Assembly: GCA_946184675.1 (NCBI GenBank) | Contig: CAMHFW010000005.1 | Span: 1 to 32,022 of the forward strand | DNA: 32,022 bases | Direction: 5' to 3' | Source of the DNA: an uncultured Clostridia bacterium | GTDB taxonomy: Bacteria; Bacillota; Clostridia; Lachnospirales; Lachnospiraceae | Part shown: positions 1-9,114 of the stretch, piece after piece | How the letters are laid out: every line of letters begins with the position of its first letter | How positions within the stretch are numbered: position 1 is the first letter of the stretch | Translations under genes and position numbers: made by a program | Notes under the pieces: model-generated | What the model was told of the DNA's origin: nothing | Databases searched by the model: none | What the model saw: only the letters and a program-made list of their open reading frames with translations

Positions 1-174
1 TTTTTCGATGTTTTAAAAGTTATGACCCTCGGACAGGCCTCCCGCACCTGCGCTATGCTCGCGATTCTCTCGTCGGCGGTCAGACTGTCCCAGGCAGTTT
101 ACTGCTGGCTGCGCTGGTTCATATGATTGCCTATCGTCCCACGGGAACCGCCCGGGGACAGGACTTGCTTCCAT

Positions 175-208
175 AAAAAAGAGACGGCGCGGCGGCCGTC
201 TCTTTTTA
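175..208 (-). terminator. Rho-independent terminator of glyA
   Basis: A GAGACGGC/GCCGTCTC stem of 8 bp with a 6-nt loop is flanked by an A-run on one side and a T-run on the other, so the arms extend as A-T pairs. It starts about 20 nt beyond the glyA stop codon and would end the MATE-hisS-glyA transcripts. The flanking A and T runs make it potentially bidirectional. Confidence 0.88.
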
Positions 209-227
209 TGGTTGTTTTGTTTTCTGC

Positions 228-1466
228 TTATTTGTACAGGGGATACTTGGCTGTGAGGGATGCTACAATCTTTGCTGCTTCTTCCTTGTTGGCCTCGAAG
301 TCCCTGAGTACCAGTGCGATTGCTTCTGCAATCTGATCCATGTCTGCAGTGTCATAGCCTCTTGTTGTGGCAGCGGGTGTACCAAGGCGAAGGCCGCTGG
401 TAACGAAAGGAGACTGCGGATCATTGGGAATGGTATTCTTATTGCAGGTGATGTGTACTTCGTCAAGCATCTTCTCTGCCGCCTTGCCGGTAAGGCCGAG
501 GGCGCGCAGGTCAACCAGCATCAGATGGTTGTCTGTACCGCGGGATACGATATCAATTCCTCTGTCCATCAGCCCCTTGCACAGTGCCTGGGCATTGTCG
601 ATGATATGCTGCTGATAGAGCTTGAAATCATCGCTGAGCGCTTCCTTAAATGCAACTGCCTTGCCAGCGATCACATGCATCAGGGGACCGCCCTGTGTGC
701 CGGGGAAAATCGCGGAATTGAGCTTCTTATCGTAATCATTGGTCCCTGCCAGGATCAGACCGCCTCTGGGACCGCGCAGGGTCTTGTGGGTGGTAGTCGT
801 CACAACATGGGCATAGGGAATGGGGCTCGGATGAAGTCCTGCTGCTACAAGACCTGCAATATGAGCCATGTCTACCATCAGGATAGCGCCTACCTGGTCA
901 GCAATCTGGCGGAAGCGTTTGAAATCGATCTCTCTGCAGTAAGCGCTGGCTCCTGCTACGATCAGCTTTGGATTGCACTCTCTGGCGATACGCTCTACTT
1001 CATCATAATCAATAAATCCGTCATCATTGACGCCATAGGGGACACATTTGAACACTTTACCGGAATAATTGGCCGGGCTTCCGTGCGTCAGATGTCCGCC
1101 GTGGTCAAGATTCATACCCATAAAGGTGTCGCCGGGCTGCAGAAATGCCTGGAATACTGCCATGTTGGCCTGTGCGCCGGAATGAGGCTGCACATTGGCA
1201 TAAGCTGCTCCGAAGAGTTCCTTCGCACGGTCGCGCGCCAGATCCTCTACGATATCCACATACTGGCATCCGCCGTAGTATCTTTTTCCCGGATAACCCT
1301 CTGCGTACTTGTTAGTCAGCGGGCTGCCCATAGCGGCCATAACCGCCTTGCTTACAAAATTCTCGGAAGCAATCAGCTCGATATTGGAGTTCTGTCTGCC
1401 TACTTCCAGTTGGATGGCCTCTGCGACCTGCGGATCCGCGGCCAGAACCTCATCAAATGAAAACAT
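228..1466 (-). CDS. glyA: Serine hydroxymethyltransferase
   Basis: This PLP enzyme interconverts serine plus tetrahydrofolate with glycine plus 5,10-methylene-tetrahydrofolate, the main cytosolic source of one-carbon units for purine, thymidylate and methionine synthesis. The 412-residue product has the usual length. Seen in the sequence: the N-terminal IELIASENF motif (about residues 29-37), YPGKRYYGG (about 58-66) and the PLP-lysine motif [16 protein letters not shown], with the Schiff-base lysine near residue 228. The ATG is preceded by a clear GGGGAGG Shine-Dalgarno. It lies 38 nt downstream of hisS with no terminator between them, so the two are probably co-transcribed. A strong terminator follows. 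Nothing odd seen. Confidence 0.98.
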   Translation of the reverse strand: MFSFDEVLAADPQVAEAIQLEVGRQNSNIELIASENFVSKAVMAAMGSPLTNKYAEGYPGKRYYGGCQYVDIVEDLARDRAKELFGAAYANVQPHSGAQANMAVFQAFLQPGDTFMGMNLDHGGHLTHGSPANYSGKVFKCVPYGVNDDGFIDYDEVERIARECNPKLIVAGASAYCREIDFKRFRQIADQVGAILMVDMAHIAGLVAAGLHPSPIPYAHVVTTTTHKTLRGPRGGLILAGTNDYDKKLNSAIFPGTQGGPLMHVIAGKAVAFKEALSDDFKLYQQHIIDNAQALCKGLMDRGIDIVSRGTDNHLMLVDLRALGLTGKAAEKMLDEVHITCNKNTIPNDPQSPFVTSGLRLGTPAATTRGYDTADMDQIAEAIALVLRDFEANKEEAAKIVASLTAKYPLYK

Positions 1467-1504
1467 CTTTTGTTTCCTCCCCTTGTGTGTAATCCTGAAA
1501 GAAC

Positions 1505-2770
1505 TTAGTCCTTATATACTTTCTCGAAGCTGTGATACCCTTCCTCTTCGAGTTTTGCAATCTGCTGTTTCATGTTTTTGCGCATGGGCAGGATGGTCAC
1601 ATGACCTCCTGCTTCCCGCAGCTGGCGCGCTCTTGCAAAAGTCTCGAGTTTCTTGTCCATAGGCGCATTTTTGTCAATTAATATCGCTACAGAATTCTCA
1701 GCGACAGGTGTACCATTCTCCAGGTGATCCTTGAGGATGGTAATGATCCTCTCAAATCCGATGGAGAAACCGCAGGCACTCACGTCCTGTCCGCAGAATC
1801 TGCCAATCATCTTGTCATAGCGGCCGCCGCCGGCGATCGAGAAGGAATAGCCGTCGATGCCTGCCTCAAAGATCGTACCGGTATAGTAACCCATCCCTCG
1901 TACCAGAGTGGGATCAAATACCAGCTTTACATGCTCAGAGATCATCGCTCTGGCACCTGCCATAATCTCTTCCAGGCCCTGTACCACCTTATCCGGGAGG
2001 TAGTCCTCACCGATTTGTGCACAAAAAGCGCGGCAGTCCATATCCTGCCCCAGATCTGCATAGATGCTCAGATAGTTATCTACCGCTTCCTCCGCAAATC
2101 CATTTTCAATCAGGTCTTTGCGAATGCCGTCCAGGCCGATCTTGTCAAATTTATCCAGGGAAATCAGAACCGCGGGGATATCCTCTTCGGCAAAGCCTGC
2201 CTTAAGTGCAGCCCCCTTCAGAATCTGACGGTCATTGATATGAATGGTAAAATCTGTGATTCCGATCTCTGCAAAAATCCTGGAGAGCATATCCGAAGTC
2301 GCAGAGACCAGCTCGATCTCTGCCAGATTGGTGTCATCTCCCAGAATGTCGATATCACATTGCATAAACTGGCGGAAACGCCCCTTCTGCGGATTGTCCG
2401 CTCTCCAGACATTTCCGATCTGCAGCGCCTTAAAAGGCACCGGCAGTTTTTCTTTATTATTGGCATAGTAACGGGCCAGCGGGACAGTCAGATCATATCG
2501 GAGACCGTTGTCTGCAAACTCTTCCTTGCCGGCATCGATCGCCCTGCGGAGCTCCGCCCCTCTCTTCATTACCTTAAAGATCAGTTTTTCATTATCTCCG
2601 CCCTGCTTAGACGTAAGATTCTCGATATGCTCCATGACAGGCGTCTCAATCTCCATAAATCCATAAGACGCATACGTCGATTTGATCAGGCTGAGAATAT
2701 GTTCTCTGAGCCTCATATCCGACGGCAGCATGTCGCACATGCCTTTTACAGGCGTTTTGACAAATTTCAT
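1505..2770 (-). CDS. hisS: Histidyl-tRNA synthetase
   Basis: Class II aminoacyl-tRNA synthetase that charges tRNA-His with histidine in the cytoplasm. The 421-residue protein shows motif 2 ([14 protein letters not shown], about 131-144), the histidine-specific HisA motifs [10 protein letters not shown] (about 290-299) and GGGRYD (about 315-320), motif 3 ([11 protein letters not shown], about 333-343) and a C-terminal anticodon-binding domain. The [20 protein letters not shown] stretch and the QCDIDILG wording resemble the eukaryote-like HisRS subgroup found in some clostridia rather than the E. coli type; that is my reading from memory of the family. The start has a GCAGGAG Shine-Dalgarno 10 nt upstream. 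I see no T-box leader: only 60 nt separate it from the MATE gene. Confidence 0.97.
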   Translation of the reverse strand: MKFVKTPVKGMCDMLPSDMRLREHILSLIKSTYASYGFMEIETPVMEHIENLTSKQGGDNEKLIFKVMKRGAELRRAIDAGKEEFADNGLRYDLTVPLARYYANNKEKLPVPFKALQIGNVWRADNPQKGRFRQFMQCDIDILGDDTNLAEIELVSATSDMLSRIFAEIGITDFTIHINDRQILKGAALKAGFAEEDIPAVLISLDKFDKIGLDGIRKDLIENGFAEEAVDNYLSIYADLGQDMDCRAFCAQIGEDYLPDKVVQGLEEIMAGARAMISEHVKLVFDPTLVRGMGYYTGTIFEAGIDGYSFSIAGGGRYDKMIGRFCGQDVSACGFSIGFERIITILKDHLENGTPVAENSVAILIDKNAPMDKKLETFARARQLREAGGHVTILPMRKNMKQQIAKLEEEGYHSFEKVYKD

Positions 2771-2810
2771 TTTCTTCTACTCCTGCCTCATTTTACTTCA
2801 GTTGTTTATC

Positions 2811-2839
2811 ATTCTAACGTATTATCATCATTACCGCAA
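2811..2839 (-). promoter_or_regulatory. Candidate sigma-A promoter for hisS-glyA
   Basis: On the minus strand a TTGCGG -35 box (2834-2839) and a TAGAAT -10 box (2811-2816) are separated by exactly 17 bp. The -35 box overlaps the last codons of the MATE gene. It would let hisS-glyA be expressed independently of the transporter. Supported only by sequence match. Confidence 0.5.
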
Positions 2840-4210
2840 GAACTCTTTTGTTTTTATTTTCATTCCTCTGCTGCATATTTTTCTCTGATACAGAAGATAC
2901 CAGGTCACAAGTACCGTGCCCTTGCACATGCTGGAAATGGAGATGGTCCACCAGATGGCATCCAGTCCAAAGGAAGCTCTCTGCAGGATCAGAATGACCG
3001 GAACTCTCATAAAGGTAAAGAAAATGCTGACCACGGACGGGGGCAGAGTCCTTCCCAGCCCGGCAAAAGCACCGGAAGTCGTAATCTCCGCACACATGAA
3101 GAGCTGGGAAAAGCCGATGACGGAAAGATACTGTATGCCGACCGGAATCACGTCCGGGTCGTTCAGGAACAGACGAAAGACCGGTCCGGGCACTAATACC
3201 AGGAGCAGGGTGCAGGCTGTTCCCCAGATCAGAACGATGAGCATAATGCTTCGATATCCTCCCCGGATTCTGTCTGCCTTACCCGCCCCGTAGTTTTGAG
3301 AGATAAAGGCATTGATGGCTGCCATAAAGCCATCTGCCGCCATCCAGGAGATCGATTCGATCTGGGTCCCGATCTTCTGGGCTGCTACCGGTCCGTCTCC
3401 GTATGCTGCCACAAAACGGGCTATGATCATGGAGCAGACGGAAAAGAGCATATCCTGCAGGGCCGCAGGAAACCCGATCCCGATGATCTGACGATAATAA
3501 GACACAGGTCTTCTCCGAAACAGATCCAGTCCCTGAAAGATTTCATTGTTCCCGATGATCCTGGTCAGAAATATCAGAAAGACCAGAATCTGTGAGACCA
3601 CAGTGGCCAGAGCCGCACCGGCTGCTCCCAGTCCGGGAACCGGGCCCAGTCCGAAGATCAGGACCGGATCTGCCGCCAGATTGATCAGAAGGCCTGCTGT
3701 ATTAATGTAGAAAGGCGTCCTGCTGTCTCCGCAGACATTATAGGTACAGGTAAAAGCCTGGTTAAGAAAAGGAAAAATCACCATGCCGCAGGTAATGCGC
3801 AGATAAATCAGAGCACTTCTGACCGCATCTGCCCCGCTCAGCTGAAAAAAGCCAACCAGATGCCCGGCAGACAGATTGACCGCCAGTCCGTAGAGTACCG
3901 CCAAAAATGCGCTCAGCTGCAGCATGCTGCCCAGATACTCTTTGGCTTCCCGCCCGTCACCCGCCCCAAGGCTGTGCCCGATCTTGACCTGACCGCCGAT
4001 GCGTGACATGAGAGAAAGGCCATTGGAAAACCAGACAAACATACCGGAGACACCTACACCTGCTACGGCTGCGCTTCCAACCTTTCCGATCCAGATCATA
4101 TCGACCAGGCTATAGGCCGTCTGCACAAAGGAGGTCAGCATGATGGGAACGGCCAGAGCAAAAAGAGTCCGCATAATCTTCCCGCTCAAAAAATCCACCG
4201 GCCTGCTCAT
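2831..4210 (-). CDS. MATE family multidrug/drug-cation antiporter
   Basis: Integral membrane exporter of the MATE/NorM family, expected to expel cationic drugs or metabolites using a sodium or proton gradient. The 459-residue length and about 12 hydrophobic segments in two repeated halves fit, as do the family-like openings MRTLFALAVPIMLTSFVQTAYSLVDMIWIGKVG and, in the second half, YYRQIIGIGFPAALQDMLFSVCSMIIARFVAAYG. The ORF track starts at 4240, but I place the start at the ATG at 4210 (MSRPVDFLSG) because AAGGAGGG lies 8 nt upstream and nothing comparable precedes the earlier codon. It sits upstream of hisS and downstream of the metal ATPase gene, with a large hairpin in the preceding intergenic region. 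The substrate cannot be read from sequence. Confidence 0.92.
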   Translation of the reverse strand: MSRPVDFLSGKIMRTLFALAVPIMLTSFVQTAYSLVDMIWIGKVGSAAVAGVGVSGMFVWFSNGLSLMSRIGGQVKIGHSLGAGDGREAKEYLGSMLQLSAFLAVLYGLAVNLSAGHLVGFFQLSGADAVRSALIYLRITCGMVIFPFLNQAFTCTYNVCGDSRTPFYINTAGLLINLAADPVLIFGLGPVPGLGAAGAALATVVSQILVFLIFLTRIIGNNEIFQGLDLFRRRPVSYYRQIIGIGFPAALQDMLFSVCSMIIARFVAAYGDGPVAAQKIGTQIESISWMAADGFMAAINAFISQNYGAGKADRIRGGYRSIMLIVLIWGTACTLLLVLVPGPVFRLFLNDPDVIPVGIQYLSVIGFSQLFMCAEITTSGAFAGLGRTLPPSVVSIFFTFMRVPVILILQRASFGLDAIWWTISISSMCKGTVLVTWYLLYQRKICSRGMKIKTKEFLR

Positions 4211-4347
4211 CAGATCTCCCTCCTTTTTCTGCTCGCGCAACGCGTAAATCGTAACATATAAGCAGACCGGAACGCAATGTACAAAATCGGGATTTCAGAA
4301 AAGGCAATAGAGATGTTTTTCAGTAAAATGCCGAAAAGAGACAGAGA

Positions 4348-4407
4348 GAGACAGGGGACGGTTCTGTGTCTCCCTTTCCTGAGAGACACAGAACCGTCCC
4401 CTGTCTC
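4348..4407. repeat. Long perfect inverted repeat, REP/MITE-like hairpin, probably also terminator of the ATPase gene
   Basis: Two 25-bp arms (4348-4372 and 4383-4407) are perfect reverse complements around a 10-nt loop. Each arm contains a GACAGGGGACGGTTCTGTGTC-type core. The element begins 4 nt beyond the ATPase stop codon. The length and perfection exceed a normal terminator, and I recall similar GACGGTTCTGTGTC palindromes as dispersed repeats in clostridial genomes. As seen from the ATPase gene, the stem is followed by a CT-rich stretch ending in TTTT, so it may also terminate transcription. Confidence 0.75.
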
Positions 4408-4410
4408 TTT

Positions 4411-6483
4411 TCAGAGCAGATTGCGCATGCTGTGAAGTCCGATTGCAATGGTTGATGTATTATGCAGAAGTGAAGAAGCCGCCGGCTGCAGCAGGCCGAA
4501 CACTCCGAGCAGGATAAGCAGGGAATTGAATCCCATAATCTGTCTGTAGTTGCGGTAGATCCGCTTCATCTGCAGAGTGCTGATCTGCCGGAGTGTTACC
4601 AGACAGTTCAGATCATCAGCCATGATAATAATGTCAGCGATCTCCCGTGCAATCTCTGCGCCGTCGCTGATGGCGATTCCCGCATCCGCGGCAGAAAGGG
4701 CCGGGGAATCATTGATACCGTCGCCAATCATGATCAGCTTTTCCCCGCGGGCCTTCGCCTGCTGGATATATCCGGCTTTGTCCTCCGGAAGCACTTCGGA
4801 ATAGTATTCATCTACACCGATCTGTGCCGCTACTGCAGCAGCAGTCCTCTCACTATCCCCGGTCATCATGACTACCTTGCGTATCCCGCATTCCCGCAGT
4901 TTCCGGATAGCCTCTGCTGCTTCCGGACGGATCGGATCTTCGATACAGATCACAGCTGCCAGTTTCCCGTCCACTGCCATATACAAATGGGAATAACAGT
5001 CGGGCAGCTTTTCAAAACTGTCTTTGTACTCTTCCCCGATTATGCAGCCTTCGTCTTCAAAGACAAAATGGTAGCTGCCGATGATCACCTTTTTATCATT
5101 GATAGAAGAGGCAATTCCGTGGGCAACGATATACTCGACCCTGGAGTGCATTTCCTCATGCTCCAGCCCTCGCTCTCTGGCTGCTGTCACAACAGCTTTT
5201 GCCATAGAATGAGGGAAATGTTCCTCCAGACAGGCCGCAATGCGCAAAAGTTCATCTGTCTGCACCGGGCAGAAGGGAACGATATCCGCTACCCTCGGTT
5301 TCGCTGCTGTAAGTGTCCCTGTCTTGTCAAAAACAATCATATCAGCCTCTGAAACGGCTTCCAGATATTTGCCTCCCTTGACCGTGATACTGTAATTGCC
5401 CGCCTCCCGGATTGCTGAGAGGACAGAGACCGGCATGGCCAGCTTGAGAGCGCAGGAAAAATCCACCATCAGGAAAGACAAAGCCCGTGTGGCATTGCGG
5501 GTGAGCAGGTAGGTCAGCCCTGTACCCAGAAGGGCATAAGGAACCAGCTTATCTGCCAGATGTTCTGCTCTTCCCTCCGCAGCGGATTTGAGCTTTTCCG
5601 AATCCTCAATCATCCGGATGATCTGCTCATATCTGGTCTTTCCGCTGCTCTCGCGTACCCGGAAAGAAATCTCTCCTTCTTCCAGAACGGTTCCGGCATA
5701 GACCGTATCGCCTGCAATCTTTCTGACAGGAACAGATTCTCCTGTCAGAGATGCGTGATTGACCATACCCTCGCCTGCGCAGACTTCCCCGTCAAAAGGA
5801 ATCACGTTGCCCATGCGGACGATAACCTCATCTCCGGCTTGTACGCTGTCTGCCGGCACCAGAAGTTCCTGACCGTCTGCCCTGATCCATACACTGCCGA
5901 TTTTAAGCGACATACTTCTGGCTAGATCATTGACAGACTTTTTATGTGTCCACTCCTCCAGCAGCTCGCCAATCTCCAGAAGGAACATGGTCGATCCTGC
6001 TGTGGAAAAGCTTCCTCGCAGCAGGGAAACAGTGATAGCCGCCGCATCCAGCACCGGCACTTCGATCCTTCCCCGCCGCAAACAGGACAGTCCGCTGCGG
6101 ATATATCGCAGAGACTGTAAAACAGTCCAGGGAATGCGGATCCACTGCGGCAGCAAAAGCCTTCTCAGCGCCCGGCCTGTCACCTTCATAATCAGCTTTT
6201 CCCGGTACATGGCATTGAGCTGTCTGGACTGGATATCACTCTCCTGCGGCAGCAGGAGGACCTCTTCAAAATCCATCTTCTGAATGGCGGTCAGAACCGG
6301 CTCCTGCGCTCCGCACAGACTGATCGCCGCATCTGCCGTCCGCTCATATACTTTTGCATCCGCAACCCCGGGCAGTTTTTTCAGATACTCTTCCAAAGCC
6401 CCGGCTTCCTCAAAACTCAGATGCTTCTTGTCCAGGTGCACACGGAGCCTGGTTCTGCTTTTATGTCTGACCCAGAAGCGCAT
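4411..6483 (-). CDS. P1B-like heavy-metal-type P-type ATPase with non-canonical metal motif
   Basis: ATP-driven cation transporter of the plasma membrane. The 690-residue protein has all catalytic P-type motifs: TGES (about 247-250) in the actuator domain, DKTGTLT with the phosphorylated Asp (about 386), the P1B nucleotide-binding HP dipeptide (HFPHSMA, about 423-429), the MMTGD hinge (about 539-543) and GDGIND (about 588-593). The transmembrane metal motif, usually CPC or SPC, reads SCALKLAMP (about 343-351). The N-terminal 90 residues resemble a heavy-metal-associated fold but have no CxxC pair. The metal therefore cannot be assigned; copper or zinc should not be assumed. The gene starts just after the DUF6110-like gene and probably shares its promoter. 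A large hairpin follows the stop. Confidence 0.9.
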   Translation of the reverse strand: MRFWVRHKSRTRLRVHLDKKHLSFEEAGALEEYLKKLPGVADAKVYERTADAAISLCGAQEPVLTAIQKMDFEEVLLLPQESDIQSRQLNAMYREKLIMKVTGRALRRLLLPQWIRIPWTVLQSLRYIRSGLSCLRRGRIEVPVLDAAAITVSLLRGSFSTAGSTMFLLEIGELLEEWTHKKSVNDLARSMSLKIGSVWIRADGQELLVPADSVQAGDEVIVRMGNVIPFDGEVCAGEGMVNHASLTGESVPVRKIAGDTVYAGTVLEEGEISFRVRESSGKTRYEQIIRMIEDSEKLKSAAEGRAEHLADKLVPYALLGTGLTYLLTRNATRALSFLMVDFSCALKLAMPVSVLSAIREAGNYSITVKGGKYLEAVSEADMIVFDKTGTLTAAKPRVADIVPFCPVQTDELLRIAACLEEHFPHSMAKAVVTAARERGLEHEEMHSRVEYIVAHGIASSINDKKVIIGSYHFVFEDEGCIIGEEYKDSFEKLPDCYSHLYMAVDGKLAAVICIEDPIRPEAAEAIRKLRECGIRKVVMMTGDSERTAAAVAAQIGVDEYYSEVLPEDKAGYIQQAKARGEKLIMIGDGINDSPALSAADAGIAISDGAEIAREIADIIIMADDLNCLVTLRQISTLQMKRIYRNYRQIMGFNSLLILLGVFGLLQPAASSLLHNTSTIAIGLHSMRNLL

Positions 6484-6486
6484 GAC

Positions 6487-6798
6487 TTAACCCTCTGCCT
6501 TGGCAGATGCCTCCCTTGCAGCTCTTTTTGCTGCTTTTTCATCTTCATAAACAAGGTCTGCAGCTGCATACTCTTCATTGATGGCTTTGGCATCCTCCAG
6601 GATATCCTCTGCGTTTTCCTGCACTACTGCAGCGGTATCAAGCACACATTCTCTGGCTCGTAGAACAGCAGCCGTACAGTGGGTGTAAACCTTTTTCGCA
6701 TCGCGGCTGGAAAGTACCTTGATTCCTGCTGTTCCAAAAAGAACACCCAGCGCGAAAAGTCCTGCGTGTCTGCCATTGATATTACGGAATTTAGACAT
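6487..6798 (-). CDS. DUF6110-like small membrane protein, partner of the P-type ATPase
   Basis: A 103-residue protein with one hydrophobic segment near the N-terminus (HAGLFALGVLFGTAGIKVLSS, about residues 11-31), followed by an Ala/Glu-rich, probably helical cytoplasmic tail (about 40-103). From memory it matches DUF6110-family proteins, which sit beside heavy-metal P-type ATPases in Lachnospiraceae; no biochemical function is known to me. Its stop is 3 nt from the ATPase start, so the two are translationally close and co-transcribed. An inference is that it acts as an accessory or small subunit of the transporter. AAAGGGG lies upstream of the ATG. Confidence 0.75.
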   Translation of the reverse strand: MSKFRNINGRHAGLFALGVLFGTAGIKVLSSRDAKKVYTHCTAAVLRARECVLDTAAVVQENAEDILEDAKAINEEYAAADLVYEDEKAAKRAAREASAKAEG

Positions 6799-6843
6799 AA
6801 AAAAGACCCCTTTCTGTCATTTCAAAGTAGTTTTCACACTTTA

Positions 6844-6865
6844 ATTATAACAAAGGAGTCTTTGT
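6844..6865 (-). promoter_or_regulatory. Candidate promoter -10 box with adjoining operator-like palindrome for the metal ATPase operon
   Basis: A perfect TATAAT -10 box (6844-6849, minus strand) is directly preceded by the palindrome ACAAAG-ACTC-CTTTGT (6850-6865). The palindrome fills the space between the -10 and a poor -35 region. A weak -35 next to a spacer palindrome is typical of repressed or metal-responsive promoters, but the regulator is unknown. It could instead be a weak recN terminator stem. Confidence 0.45.
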
Positions 6866-6889
6866 AAGCTGAAGATAACACTCCGGCCC

Positions 6890-8593
6890 TTATTCGTCTA
6901 TTTTTCTCAACAACTCGCTTTTTCTCTGCAATGCAAGCTTTCTCATCTCACCTGCACTATCCATGACAGCCTCCGTAATCCTGGCTCCTCCAAGCAGTCT
7001 TGCCAGTTCGGTTATGCTTTCTTCTTCCGGAAGCGGGCTGATCTGTGTCCTTGTTCTGCTGCCGTCACTTTCCTTTTCAATTACGAAATGCCTGTCCGCC
7101 ATAGATGCAATCTGGGGCAGATGGGTAATGCAGATTATCTGGTGACTTCCTGAGAGCAGGGCCAGCTTTTCAGATACCTTCTGGGCTGTCCGCCCGCTGA
7201 TCCCCGCATCGATTTCATCAAATATCAGAGTTTCAATTGAATCGGTATCCGCCATGACGGATTTGATTGCCAGCATGATGCGGGACAGTTCGCCGCCGCT
7301 CGCGACTTTGGCAAGGGGCCGGACATCTTCACCCGGATTGGTGGAGATCAGAAACTGCACCCGGTCTGCACCGTTTGCCGTGCACTGCTGTAATGTTTCA
7401 CAACGGATTTCGAAACGAACGCCCAGGAAATTGAGATCCTCCAGGGCTTTCACGATCTTTTTTTCCAGAACCACGCTTTTCTCCCTGCGGATCGCGGATA
7501 CGCGCCTTGTCAGATCGGCAAGTTTTTTCTCTTCTCCGGAAAGTCGCTGCTCCAGTTCCTCCATATACTGTTCATAGTGGTCATACTTGTCATAGGAAGC
7601 CTGACACGCATCCCGGTGTGCCAGCACATCCGCGATGGTCTGGCCATACTTTGTCTCCAGTCTGGAAATGAGCTCCAGCCTTTCTTCCGTTTCCCGGAAG
7701 ACTGCCTCATCAAATACCAGGGACTCTTCATAGTCGGACAGATCCCTTCCAAAATCATACAAAAGGCTCTCGATCTGTTCCAGCTGCTCCCGCAGGCCTT
7801 CAATGGCCGGATCAAACCGTTCCAGACCGGATAGTTCCCGGATTGCCCGGCTGATCTGATCCCCTGCGCAGTCATTGCCGCTGGAACCGGTCAGGCCGGA
7901 AACCGCCGAAACCGCAGAAACAATCTCTCTGGCATTTGACATCTTCCGGTAAAGGGTCCGCAGTTCTTCTTCCTCTCCGTCCTTCAAGGCTGCCGCATCG
8001 ATCTCATCGATTTGAAAACGCAGATAGTCTTTCTCTTTCAGATAAGAACCGGCATGTTCCTTCTCTCTTTCCATTTCCTGTCTGATGGCTGTCCAGCTTT
8101 GATAAGCCGCCCGCAAAGCAGGTTTTATCCCTGCCAGGTCCTCCTGGGCAAACCTGTCCAGAATGGCTATATGATTCTCTTCGTGCAGAAGAGACTGATG
8201 CTCATGCTGACCATGGATATCAATCAGGAGAGCAGCTGCCTTCTGCAGCACCGGAACTGACACGACTTCCCCATTGATCCGTGCGACGGACCTTCCTTCC
8301 GTCAGACGTCTGGAAAGAAGAACATGATTCTCATCCGCCGGAATATCCATAGCCTCAAGCTCCTGCAGAATCTGTCTGTCCCTAACTTCAAAATCAAGTT
8401 CCACAAGGGCACTGTCAGCGCCGGTGCGGATCAGGTCGCGGGAAGCCTTTGCGCCAAGTGCCATCCCCGCGCTGCCGATGATCACAGATTTACCTGCGCC
8501 GGTCTCACCGGTCAGGATATTGAGTCCCTCTCCGAACTCAACGAAGGCCTCTTCGATCAGGGCAATATTTTTTACATGAATACTTTTAAGCAA
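6890..8593 (-). CDS. recN: DNA repair protein RecN (SMC-like ATPase)
   Basis: SMC-family ATPase that acts early in recombinational repair of double-strand breaks. The 567-residue protein has Walker A GETGAGKS (about 29-36), a long central coiled-coil region (about 170-380), the ABC signature SGGELSR (about 432-438) and Walker B LIFDEIDAG (about 456-464). The start is a TTG: AAGGAG sits 9 nt upstream, and the first residues (LKSIHVKNIALIE) match the conserved RecN N-terminus. It is the last gene of the nusB-to-recN cluster, 36 nt after argR; an argR-recN neighbourhood is common in Firmicutes. Confidence 0.97.
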   Translation of the reverse strand: MLKSIHVKNIALIEEAFVEFGEGLNILTGETGAGKSVIIGSAGMALGAKASRDLIRTGADSALVELDFEVRDRQILQELEAMDIPADENHVLLSRRLTEGRSVARINGEVVSVPVLQKAAALLIDIHGQHEHQSLLHEENHIAILDRFAQEDLAGIKPALRAAYQSWTAIRQEMEREKEHAGSYLKEKDYLRFQIDEIDAAALKDGEEEELRTLYRKMSNAREIVSAVSAVSGLTGSSGNDCAGDQISRAIRELSGLERFDPAIEGLREQLEQIESLLYDFGRDLSDYEESLVFDEAVFRETEERLELISRLETKYGQTIADVLAHRDACQASYDKYDHYEQYMEELEQRLSGEEKKLADLTRRVSAIRREKSVVLEKKIVKALEDLNFLGVRFEIRCETLQQCTANGADRVQFLISTNPGEDVRPLAKVASGGELSRIMLAIKSVMADTDSIETLIFDEIDAGISGRTAQKVSEKLALLSGSHQIICITHLPQIASMADRHFVIEKESDGSRTRTQISPLPEEESITELARLLGGARITEAVMDSAGEMRKLALQRKSELLRKIDE

Positions 8594-8629
8594 TTACCCA
8601 CGCTCCTTTTTCCGGGAAGCAGCCAGTCT

Positions 8630-9094
8630 TCATCGTTTGCCTGCAGCCTCCTCGATCTGTGCGATAATGGCATGTTCATCTGATTCGCTGCTCAGGGCAC
8701 AAAAAACAGTGTCGTCTCCTGCCACGCAGCCGATGAACCCTTTGATGGGCATAGCGTCCAGGGCAGCAGCCACTGCCATGGCCATTCCCGGCATGGTCCT
8801 GACTGCGATCATCTTAGACACATGGGCACTTTCCAGATACCCCTCTGCAAGGACTCTGCCAAGCTTATCGCTCATCACATTTCCGATTTCCCGCACGGCA
8901 ACATACTTCTGTCTTCCGGCGTGACCGTTCACCTTAGAAAGCTTCAGCTCACGGATATCGCGTGAGATGGTTGCCTGCGTCACATGAAAACCTGCTTTTC
9001 TCAGATAATCCGCAAGTTCTTCCTGTGTCTCTATCTCGTATGTATTTACCAGCTCAATCATCTTTTGCTGTCTTTTGGATTTTGATTCGCCCAA
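8630..9094 (-). CDS. argR: Arginine repressor ArgR/AhrC
   Basis: Hexameric, arginine-responsive transcription factor controlling arginine biosynthesis and catabolism. Seen: an N-terminal winged helix-turn-helix (QEELADYLRKAGFHVTQATISRDIRELKL) and a C-terminal arginine-binding and oligomerisation domain with GCVAGDDTVFCAL, in which the GDDT acidic pair contacts arginine. The track begins at a GTG (9103), but that codon lies inside the GAGGTG sequence that looks like the Shine-Dalgarno. A TTG at 9094 lies 6 nt after it and gives MGESKSKRQQK, about 154 residues, normal for ArgR. I therefore prefer the TTG start. It lies between nadK and recN in the same operon. Confidence 0.93.
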   Translation of the reverse strand: MGESKSKRQQKMIELVNTYEIETQEELADYLRKAGFHVTQATISRDIRELKLSKVNGHAGRQKYVAVREIGNVMSDKLGRVLAEGYLESAHVSKMIAVRTMPGMAMAVAAALDAMPIKGFIGCVAGDDTVFCALSSESDEHAIIAQIEEAAGKR

Positions 9095-9114
9095 CGTTTT
9101 CACCTCACAGTAGC

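Noticed and set aside
453-1460. 335-residue plus-strand ORF
   Set aside because: It is the antisense shadow of glyA; no ribosome-binding site and no recognisable domain.
2771-2830. T-box riboswitch for hisS
   Set aside because: The gap to the MATE gene is only 60 nt, too short for a T-box, and no T-box consensus or terminator stem is visible.
1724-3196. 490-residue plus-strand ORF
   Set aside because: Antisense to hisS and the end of the MATE gene, both clearly real.
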